Below, piece by piece: positions 55,961 to 64,000 of a DNA stretch of 64,000 nucleotides. The DNA is from Chamaecyparis obtusa. Taxonomy: Eukaryota; Streptophyta; Pinopsida; Cupressales; Cupressaceae. The translations under genes and the position numbers were made by a program. The first letter of the stretch is position 1. Each line of letters starts with the position of its first letter. The DNA is taken from positions 186,001 to 250,000 of the forward strand of contig BSBK01001295.1 of assembly GCA_027943335.1 (NCBI GenBank). Direction: 5' to 3'. Below the pieces are notes generated by a model. It did no database searches. It was not told where the DNA came from and worked only from the letters and a program-made list of their open reading frames with translations.

Positions 55961-58112
55961 TATTTTCCTGAAGCTGCATCTTCTCTCAGCACCACTTGGC
56001 TCTTAGTTTCTTGCTTTAGTTTGCTTTCCTGCTTTAGTTGCTTCCTTTGTTTCCTGCTTTAGTCTATTTCCTGCTTTGGTTTACTAGCTCATGTGCTTGT
56101 CTTTGAGTTTTCCTCGACTCTTCATAGATTGGAACTGGTTCACACTTGGGGGCACCTACCTGGTCTAGGGGGCATTGTCCTATCACTTTCAAAAACTCTT
56201 TTTGAGCATTGGTCGCCAGTGGTTCCCACTATGCCTGCCTACAGATACCTAGCTTTCATTCGATCTCTCTTCTTTGGGATTTCTCCCTTATATCAATCAC
56301 CAGTGATTCTCATTATGTCTGCCTACTATCATTATCTCATTGAGACTTCGAACGTTATCTTTCTGAATTATCTTCAATTCACTTGAGCACGAACGTAAAC
56401 TGAAACTAAAACTCTTTGTGTGTTCCTGTGTAGTGTACTGAGCTTTTCTCTTTCTTTTTTGTTTTCTTTATCATTTCCCCTCGAGTGAATCTAAGATGTC
56501 TTTCTTGACTGAGAAATGCAAAGACTGGGGACATGATCTTTTCTTTGTTTTCTTCTTGCTGGTTTAGTTCCAATGATCCAAGAAATCTACATAAGAGGGG
56601 TGTCCGTCTATAAGAGCCTTCATCTTGTATTGGATGGCCATGCGTACCTTGACTCCTTTTATATGGATGCCTTGGTGAGGTTGGTTCTTCTCCTTGTTTG
56701 TTTTGAGTGACTTCTTTTGCTACATTTGGAATTGCTAATGCTCATCTTGCTAAGTGAACGTACGGGTCACTATGAGCACTCTTTGGCAAAAGAAAGATCT
56801 CTCACATGTTTGGTGTGTTTTTTCACAAGCAACATTCAGGTCATTCTAGCATTTATGCTCTAATGCTTATGTTAACTTGCTAGATTAAAAGGGATAGGTG
56901 TTCAGGTCATTCTGGCTTCTTGTGCCTTAATGCTTACACCTCATTCTGAAAAATTTAAGACTTATGTCATATTCATATTCTCATGTTGGGGAGAATTGTA
57001 TGGTATCTTGCAATTGTCCCGTGCTTAAACAAACTCAATGATGATAAATACAATGAGTCCAACAGCCGAGTCTGGAGGATTACATTTTTTCATCCTAGGC
57101 CTGCATTTAGACTTGCATCTTTCATTCTAGGCTTGCATTTGGAGTGCTTTCTTGTTGCTCTCTTGATTGCTTTCTTCTGGATTTTCTCATCAAAGGTTCT
57201 CATCTTTTTTCCCAGTCTCATCTTGGTTGCATCCTTTTACAGGATGGAAATCAAAATCTGACATCTCTAAGTTGCTCAAAATCATGTTTTAAAATTTTGG
57301 ACTCCTTCTGGATCGGATGCTTGTGCACTCAGCCTTCTGGTGTCATCTTCCTACCAAATCCTCATCTTTGCATCATGTTCTCAAATATTTTCTTCTTTTC
57401 ATCAAGTCAACCCTAGTCAAAATTTGGTCAACCATGGTCAAACTTGGTCAACAAGACCTCTACTTTGCTCCGATTCACTTCTACAGCTTTGTAAATCTAA
57501 TCTAATTTCTTTTGCTCTACAATCTCTTGTTTTTTATCATCCTTTTGACATGTCATCTTTCAATTTTGCTCCCGAGGGGGCAGGATGATTACATCATTTG
57601 AATCTTGTCGAATCTATTCTTGAATCAGTCTGATTTGAATCATCAGTTTTCATTGCTTGGGGCATCTCAGTGTCTCACATCTGCTTATCTCATCATTTAT
57701 CTTTTAGGTATCTGAGCAATCTAACTCAGATCCTCAAGGGCCAAGCTTCATTCTGGAGATGGTTCTTGAAATCTTTTTAGGTATTGGGGCAATCTAACCC
57801 TAATTCCTAGGAGTCAAGCTTTGTTCTAGAGATGGCTCTCAAAATCTCTTTAAGACTATTATCTGGGTGATCTAACCTAGGTCTCGGAGGACTAAGCTTT
57901 GTATTGGGGCAATCTAACCCTAATTTGGAGATAGTTCTAAATCTGCATCTTCATCAATTGGTATTGGGGCAATCTAACCCCGATTCCGGTTCTCTTCTAA
58001 GACCGTTGTCTTCGCAATCTAACTTAGACTTCAAAAAATTCATGCTTTGATCTACTTTCATCTATCACTTCAAACTATTCTTTGAATCAACACGCTGTTC
58101 CCACATCAATTC
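55961..58112 (+). other. GypB 3' non-coding region
   Basis: About 2.15 kb, pyrimidine-rich, with GCTTTAGTTTGC-type repeats near 56010-56090. The last part (57700-58020) has five diverged copies of a unit containing GGGGCAATCTAACCC. Several small frames (56093-56386, 56983-57261, 57340-57588) have no domain I recognise. Confidence 0.65.
57705..58025 (+). repeat. GypB 3' region: GGGGCAATCTAAC repeats
   Basis: TATTGGGGCAATCTAACCC at 57782, 57902 and 57962, plus weaker forms at 57709 (GAGCAATCTAACTC), 57857 and 58011. Spacing is irregular, 50-75 bp. Each is followed by a TAATT/GATTC word and a CTAAGCTTTG-like block. Lies 90 bp before the polypurine tract. Confidence 0.75.
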
Positions 58113-58125
58113 AAAGAGGGGCAAA
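58113..58125 (+). promoter_or_regulatory. GypB polypurine tract
   Basis: AAAGAGGGGCAAA, identical to the GypA tract, followed by TG of the LTR. Confidence 0.88.
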
Positions 58126-59158
58126 TGTAATACCCTAAAATTGGCACCTATTAAATTTCAATCAATTTTGGTGCATTATCTCAATTTCATATCTTCAAAA
58201 GTCCTAGTCCACTAGGCAATTTTCTCTCCCACCTGACTTAATTTGACTTGATGTCAGTTGCAAAGACCCTAAATTGCAATAATCAAATACTAAATTAATT
58301 CCTAAGTCTCTTTGATTTTAATTAACTAAATTACCTCTATGATAATTTAATTTAGTTCTAAAGTCCTAAGCACTTTGAATTAAATTAAAATCTACCCCTT
58401 TGGCTAATTACCCTTGAAAGGAATTAATAAATATTTAGTTAATTGAATGGACACCTCTTTATTTGAATTTAATAATTCAAATTACTCAAAAGGTCACCTC
58501 CCACATGTGGAAAATTCCATTCTTTTAATTAAATAATTCATTGTCTTTTTGTCTCAATTAGGAATGAAGAGTCCACCGTTTTGAATCAAGAAACTCTTCA
58601 TTCCTCTTCTGGCTTGGTCTATTTAATGAACCTCTTTTTCTCATTCAAGGGAGAGAAATTTTTGAGAGCGTCTACACTATAGGAATTTTTTAGTCTCATT
58701 TGATTCATTGTTTTCAAAGCTTTTAATTGCATTTATTAGATTAATATCTCATTATTAGTATAATCTTTGCATCACATTTTAGACTAGATTTTCTTATTTG
58801 TTCTTAGTTTAATATCATATTTCTTTCAAGTTCTTAGATTAAGTTGCATCTCATCTTTATTTTCAAGCTCTTAGATTAATTGCATCCTCATTCTTAGATT
58901 AAATTGCACTTCATCTTAGCTTAATTGCATTCTTGCTCATCTTTATTGCTACTTGGAAATCCTCCATTGTTGAATTGATCTCCTGACTATTGGCTCTCAT
59001 TCTGAGAGTATTCAAACACCCCATTCACATAGGAGGCAATAGGTCACCTCACCATGGAATTTGGATTGAGTTCTTCATACTCTCTCCCAAATTCTATCAA
59101 GTGAATAATGACCATGTTGTGTTGTGCCTGATTTAGAGGTCACATTCAGTCACATACA
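58126..59158 (+). repeat. GypB 3' LTR
   Basis: 1,033 bp, TGTAATACCC to CACATACA, with one single-base indel against the 5' LTR. Followed by ATAAG. Confidence 0.95.
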
Positions 59159-59749
59159 ATAAGATCCTTCTATAGACAACCAAGACTGAATCTATGTCCC
59201 CTCTAAAGTATATTTCACCTGATCCTAGACCAAGAACTAAAGACCAGAACATATGCAAAGGGAACCCTATGCAATGGATCAGAAAATCCAAGATTCAAAA
59301 GAATGACACCAAGGAGAGACTTGGAAGCATGAAAAACTTATATTAAGTATAATGAGTCATGTACATGATCAAAGTAAGACAGAGATCAAACCACTTCAAT
59401 AACCTACAAAAGACTTCCAAAAATTCTATTTAGCTTACATGCAACGTGACAGAGCCTTCTATTTCCCACTGGAACCAAATAGAATGGAACCCTGAACAAG
59501 TCAAAATTTTGACACTTTATACCACTAGCTGCCATGGGAACCCAAAATGGGTTGCAACAAGCTACAGATAGCTAGGGTATAGCCTTCACCAACCAGATCA
59601 AGAAACGGCCATAAAACCATAAATTTTGGTACCCCTAGTGGCTGTAGATCCAAATTTGAAAATAAACGGTCACCATGCACTTAGCGGGCTTTAGTTTTTA
59701 AATCATCCAAACACCTTGGGTTAACTCCACAATGGTGATGCCAAATAGT

Positions 59750-60791
59750 TGTTGCATGATCGCATAGCCCAAAAATGGGCTATGTGAACATGCGACACAC
59801 CACTTCCCATTACCTTCTCTTAACTACCAACACTGCCGCTACCACAAAAGGGTTTGTCACATGTTCTAAAGCCAAAAAACTAGCTCACGTGAATATACGA
59901 CAAGCTGCTAACATGCACCCTGTTGGTTGTTATGTCACCGCCAAGATACCCTAGCCTGGGCCCGCGTTCAAACCTTATCATCCTACTAGCTCAGACCAAC
60001 CAGAGATCAACATGACACCACTTGCCAACATGACTACCAACAAATACAGATGGGCCCCAGCACATGTGGTACCCTGTCGCATGATTGCATAGCTCAGAAA
60101 TGGGCTATGTGAACATGTGACAACCCGTGAACATTAACCACCACCGTAACTGCCACCGTAGGGAGTCAATGGCAAGAGGTTTGTAGCATGATCACAAGCT
60201 ATGGAAATGGCCCTTGAAATCATGCGACAAGGCCATAAGACCACCACATCACCACCCACCAGCCAATGAAAAAAGAACACCAGCCTAGCATAACATCTTG
60301 GACCCACCGCATAAAACGTGCACCTTCACAACAAAAGCTAATGCGCCCACCTGACAAGCCCAATCACCACCTGCTACCGAGCCCCAGGGACACATGGCAA
60401 GTTGTCACATGATCACATGTCAAAAATTTTTGACATGTGGCCATTTGATAACCAACCCCCAGCTACCACATCACCACCTCAGACCAACCAGAAGAAACCT
60501 CACCTACCAATGGGACCGCCAAACAAAGCACTGAACAAAAGAAGATTGGACAGCTGGCTCAACTTTGCATAGCCCTAACAAAACCTTTGCACTTTAATGA
60601 CAACCGTTGATGCTCCAACATGTCAGGACCCTTTGACCAATCCAAAAACCATGTCCGACCATCCATCGCACTTGTGCACTAAGGAAAAGTAGACCACCAG
60701 GCAGCTGAACAAGACTAGGACCCACATGGCTAGGTGGCAGGCGGTTTCATGATCGCATGTCAAAAAACTCTGACATGTAGCCATGCAACAA
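59750..60791. repeat. Array of six long imperfect palindromes
   Basis: At about 59750-59797, 59854-59903, 60074-60123, 60180-60230, 60401-60451 and 60744-60791 a unit of about 50 bp reads as TTGTCGCATGATCGCAT, a variable inner stem, an A-rich loop, and the reverse complement ending in CATGCGACAA. The inner stem is TAGCCCA/TGGGCTA in units 1 and 3, GTCAAAAA/TTTTTGAC in 5 and GTCA/TGAC in 6; unit 2 is decayed. Spacing is 105-345 bp. Confidence 0.85.
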
Positions 60792-60889
60792 CCAATCAGG
60801 AAGAGTCTGGACCAACCATCTATTCGGACTTGCATAGTTAAGACTGATGAACAAGGAGTGCTGGCAGAAAAGAAGAAATGCAAGGTCGA

Positions 60890-61082
60890 AAACACACTGG
60901 GTTTTCGGTGAAAGATCAAAAACATCCAAGGTTTTCACAATGGAAAATGATCAAAAACACAAGATTTTCGACAGACCGAAAGGTAAGCACACAAAAGCTA
61001 GAAGGCATAGGTCGAAAACAATGAGGGTTTTCACACAGACTAAGAATATCATGGATTTTTGAAAACACTGTGTTTTCGACAC
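60890..61082. repeat. Array of GTCGAAAAC inverted repeats
   Basis: GTCGAAAAC or GATCAAAAAC pairs with GGTTTTCG, GTTTTCAC or GATTTTCGAC across 5-10 bases at five places (about 60892, 60926, 60957, 61013 and 61049). The last is the most symmetrical, GAAAACACTGTGTTTTCGAC. Period about 35-55 bp. Confidence 0.75.
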
Positions 61083-61374
61083 TGTGGCAGATTTTGAAAT
61101 TATTTTCCTGCAGACCTTGAAACTTTGAAAATCTTTCTGGGTTTTGCAAATTAGGAGATGTGGTCTGGACTAGAGTAGGATGATACACTAAACTACCAAG
61201 GGCTAAGGGCAGGACACTTAACAAATCTTGCAAGTAAAATAGGCCATTTTCACAAGATTTTGCTATGACAGAAAAAAGGCCTAACAGTGGCTCTAGTTGG
61301 GGATGCATGCCTCTTGTAGGCATGGCAAGAATTTGGAATCACTGGGAGAAGCAGACCACACCCAGACAAAACAA

Positions 61375-63240
61375 TTAGACCTTCACCCCACTTTTAATCT
61401 CAAATTTTATAGACTGGCTCCCCACAAAAACCTGGCACCATTTGTACAAAATATACAAAAAATACATAAGCAACATATGGATTCCAAAGGAGTGCCATCC
61501 TTTTCCTCTATCAAAAACTTGGTTTTTGCTCACAAAATCAAACAAAGGTCTGAAACCTTTTCCACATGCACAATGATAGAAAACACTATCAGGCACAAAC
61601 TGTAGAACAACCTTGGGTTTATCATCACCAATGCCCTCCTTCACATGTCCCACCACAAATTCACTATTTGGAAAACATGCATCATCAAAATCATCATGGA
61701 TTGAAACATATGAAAGGGGACAAGAAACCAGTACCTTTTCTTCCTGGCTACAATCATCCAACTCATCTTTAATGCATTCTTGCATATCAAAAGAAAAGTA
61801 GCTATACTCACTTTCACTTACCTCAACCAAGGCCACTGAAATATACTCATATATCAGGTTACTTGGGTTTATCAAGTCTAATTTCTCTTGATAAAACACA
61901 CCTTTATCCTCATAAGGATGATTCACATGATCAACATCATGAACTAGATTATCACCATTACTCTCACTTCTTGGTGGTAGAAGAAAAACATTGTCCCAAT
62001 GTAACACATCTTCATCAATAGAGCAACATTCATCCTACATTACCTTTCTTTCAACTGGCCTCATTTGTGAGGGAGACTCCAGATCAACTATATGTGAAGC
62101 TTTAAGTGTAGAAGGTGAGTAATCCTCAATAAATTCCATCCTCTGAACACACTCCTCAAATAGTGGGTTAGAAACAACATGGAATTGTTTCTCATAATAA
62201 TTCAGACAAAGCTCCATCTAGTTCTCACTAGTGTCCTCATCAAATAACTCATTGGAAACCACACTATATATGTCGGCATATCCATCATCATACACATCTT
62301 CAAAAGAAGAAGAGAATTCAAAATCAAAGCTAGAGCATGATTCACCATCACTGCTGTCAACATATGAACAATCAGTGTTGTACTCATCAGAAGAACCATC
62401 CCATGGATTTCCCCACAAATCTTCAACCTCCAAGACTTTACAATCAGCATCACTACTAGCCACTAGCATAGAAAGCTGTGAAGAAAAAACCTCTACAACA
62501 TGAGAGAAACCCTATGACATATCATCAGAAAGTAATTCATTCTCAACCTCATCCATGCTCCCATAATCAACACCTTTCTCAGCATTTGTATCAACATCAC
62601 TTGGTGGCAAAGAATTTTCACAATTATCATCACTATTCTTGGGAAAATCATGTAAAGTGAAAAGTGCCTCCTTCACAATCTAAAAATGTCCATTACCATC
62701 ATTACTTTCTTCTTCCCATGTTGCATCTGACTCATATGAAGACACCTCTCCATCACTGCCTTCATCACCCTCACTTGAGTAACCACTTTCAACACTATGT
62801 TCTTCTGACTTTGACTGATATGCAAATGAATCATATTCCTTACCGTCTTAAGCAACTTAAAACTCATCATTAGAGAGATAACTTTTAGCCTCTTCATTTT
62901 CATAGGACTGAGACATAGAAGCATCAATTTCATGTCTAGGAACATCAGTAGCATTATATTTATAATCAATATTACAAGGATTGACTGTAGTAGCTAATTC
63001 ACAACTCCAAGCACTAGCACACTGCTCAATCCTTTCAGGGTCTGGAATATATCTCACTATTGTAGCATCCTGAATACATGTCTCATCAGTAGCAAAAGAC
63101 TCAACAACATTTCTACACATATTCTGATTTGACATCTCAACCTGATTTCAAACCATAAAAGAAGTGTTGATACATTGATTTGGGACTGCAGTATTAGCAC
63201 TACATTCTTCTTTTCTTTCATATTCGTTATACCAGTAGAC
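61375..63240 (-). pseudogene. GagR acidic C-terminal domain, stop-interrupted
   Basis: Continues the gag frame without frameshift for about 620 codons. It is strongly acidic and Ser-rich (62469-62218: SSDEYNTDCSYVDSSDGESC and so on), with FVPDSVFYHCACGKGFRPLFDF and the end region near 61560-61500 as its only Cys-containing motif. I do not recognise a domain, and there is no protease, RT or integrase motif. In-frame stops lie at 63150, 62859, 62850, 62682, 62514, 62220 and 62037; each fits C-to-T at a Gln or Arg codon. The 210-codon open stretch 62007-61375 is the longest. Confidence 0.75.
61498..61509 (-). promoter_or_regulatory. Presumed GagR polypurine tract
   Basis: Minus strand AGAGGAAAAGGA followed by TGG. 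It lies inside the last part of the GagR reading frame, which is not rare at the end of such elements. Assigned by composition and position. Confidence 0.5.
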
Positions 63241-63855
63241 ACTCATGGAAAAATGACCTCTGGTCAATCCATATTTTAAATTGTTTTCAATATCCATTGC
63301 AGTTACAAATGCCTAATATAATGTCCTAGGTTCCTTATCCCTCAACAAGTAATTCATTTTCTTATCAAATGTATCAAAATAGATATTTAAACACACTTGG
63401 TCATTGGGTCTATAACCTTCAGGGATTTCTTTCAAAACTTTTGCAAATCTGATATTGAACTGAGGAACAAGTTCATCTTTCTCAATATGAATCTTTAAAA
63501 ACTTATCATAAGAATCAGATATGCTTACCCTTTTTCCAAACTACTCCATGAAGGCTGAATGCATCTCACTCCAAGATGATATAGAACATGCTGACAAGAA
63601 AGAAAACCAGTCTCTAACATCACCCTCTAGAGTTTGAACAAACAATTTCATCCATAGGTCTTCATGGAAAACCTCAAAATCATTCATCACATCAGTAAAG
63701 CTTTGAACATGTTTTCTTGCTGACTGATACTAGTTCCTGTTAAACTTAGGCAAGTATCCCCTGATTTTATCAGGGATCTTATTAGGGAAACTAGGTATGC
63801 CATCATAAAAAAATGACACATATCCTCTGACAAAAGAAACCCTGTGAACATCCAT
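63241..63855 (-). pseudogene. GagR gag domain
   Basis: Minus strand from ATG 63855 (MDVHRVSFVRGYVSFFYDGIPSFPNKIPDKIRGYLPKF), then the retrotransposon gag domain: HVQSFTDVMNDFEVFHEDLWMKLFVQTLEGDVRDWFSFL (about 63700-63585), SWSEMHSAFMEQFGKR, LKIHIEKDELVPQFNIRFAKVLKEIPEG (63490-63410) and LLRDKEPRTLYQAFVTAMDIENNL. One TAG at 63732-63730. The upstream frame is closed by several stops, which supports this start. Resembles gag of conifer Gypsy elements from general memory. No zinc knuckle follows. Confidence 0.82.
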
Positions 63856-64000
63856 CACTAGCTGCAAATTTGTATATCTACTTGAAAATCTTCAAGACCA
63901 ATGATAAGGAAATTCATACTTGAAAACTATCCTTCTTTTGTCACTGAACCTTTCCTACATACTTCACACTTATATGTCCTTTCTTAATGACCAAACCATT
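63856..64000 (-). other. GagR leader fragment
   Basis: The in-frame sequence upstream of the gag ATG has stops; no primer site or LTR is visible before the window ends. Confidence 0.5.

Larger units (their letters stand above)
48589..59158 (+). mobile_element. GypB: complete-ended Gypsy element without RT
   Basis: 10,570-bp plus-strand element with perfect target duplication ATAAG (48584-48588 and 59159-59163). LTRs of 1,032 and 1,033 bp differ at about 26 sites, roughly 2.5 percent. The same plan as GypA: primer region, long leader with paired hairpins, gag, protease-like domain, linker, H2C2 stub, hairpin array, 3' region, identical polypurine tract. It is a separate family: LTRs are unrelated in sequence over most of their length and the protein is distant. 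No RT anywhere. Confidence 0.95.
59164..61497 (-). repeat. Presumed main part of the GagR 3' LTR
   Basis: Non-coding on both strands except for the last 120 bp, where the GagR frame overlaps. It carries two arrays of inverted repeats (59750-60791 and 60890-61082). Minus-strand start TGGCACTCC at 61497 directly after the purine tract. The plus-strand frame 60847-61062 and minus-strand frames 60623-60925 and 60916-61323 run through the arrays and are probably not genes. If not LTR, this would be a very long 3' untranslated region. Confidence 0.4.
48065..64000 (-). mobile_element. GagR: gag-only Gypsy-type element, split by GypB, right end outside
   Basis: Minus-strand element with a Gypsy gag (63855 leftward) fused in frame to a long acidic domain. 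A purine tract AGAGGAAAAGGA (minus strand, 61509-61498) is followed by TG, which suggests the 3' LTR starts at 61497. If so, this LTR runs to 48065 (TGTTGGGAC on the plus strand, i.e. ends GTCCCAACA), interrupted by GypB, with about 2.86 kb of its own sequence. No RT, RNase H or integrase lies between gag and the purine tract. The 5' LTR is beyond the right edge. The LTR assignment is inference. Confidence 0.55.

Noticed and set aside
60623..61323. Minus-strand frames of 100-135 codons across the GagR arrays
   Set aside because: They run through inverted repeats, lack domains, and the one in the gag register (60916-61323) lies beyond the purine tract and a TAA; treated as chance.
1..64000. 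Search for host genes, tRNA, rRNA or CRISPR-like arrays
   Set aside because: No exon-like conserved domain outside transposon proteins, no cloverleaf or rRNA core sequence seen; the hairpin arrays have irregular spacing and matched arms, unlike CRISPR.

Overview
This window is transposon-filled nuclear DNA of a land plant. The two plant LTR-retrotransposon superfamilies (Ty1/Copia and Ty3/Gypsy) account for most of it. It is AT-rich, has no recognisable host gene, rRNA or tRNA, and holds long, old elements nested several deep with LTR pairs up to about 7 percent diverged. That pattern fits a very large, slowly purged genome; a gymnosperm such as a conifer is my best guess, by inference only. 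Nearly every reading frame is broken, so coding remnants are given as pseudogenes. Percentages and counts were made by eye.

Layout. (1) 1-1067: part of a minus-strand Copia LTR, inserted into (2) a minus-strand chromovirus-like Gypsy element (1068-7896; LTR 7227-7896, tRNA-Met primer site 7213-7224), whose protease is split by (3) a small internally deleted Copia element (2777-5768, target duplication ACCTT). (4) 7897-8230: fragment of another LTR. (5) An old, decayed minus-strand Gypsy copy ('OldGyp') survives as pieces at about 9391-11311, 21747-22183, 29882-30109 and 42236-43140. It was split by three later elements: (6) 'GypA' 11317-21741, plus strand, target duplication TCTTT, 944-bp LTRs with about 13 differences; (7) 'Cop2' 22189-29876, Copia, plus strand, target duplication ATGTT; (8) 'Cop3' about 30110-42235, Copia, minus strand, enlarged by an internal tandem duplication of about 4.39 kb. 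(9) 43141-48064: unassigned DNA with an inverted-repeat pair and nested direct repeats. (10) 'GypB' 48589-59158, plus strand, target duplication ATAAG, about 1.03-kb LTRs. (11) 'GagR', a minus-strand Gypsy-type gag element from 63855 leftward, with a possible 2.86-kb LTR split by GypB.

Main point. GypA, GypB and GagR are full-size elements with no reverse transcriptase. GypA and GypB each have LTRs, primer site, a 2.3-2.4 kb leader, gag, a protease domain, a long linker and a short stub of the integrase zinc-binding (H2C2) domain, then a long 3' region and a polypurine tract. The RT, RNase H and integrase core are absent. GagR has gag fused to a long acidic domain. They look like non-autonomous partners of an OldGyp-like autonomous lineage. 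GypA and GypB share two candidate RNA structures supported by compensatory changes: a pair of hairpins after TATGCTC in the leader (13222-13362 and 50330-50473), and an array of small hairpins, GNRA-looped in GypA, in the 3' region (18984-19161 and 55664-55953). GagR carries a different array of six long imperfect palindromes (59750-60791). Reading frames of these three elements are almost free of frameshifts but carry many stop codons, most explicable by C-to-T change, the signature expected of methylated, silenced copies.
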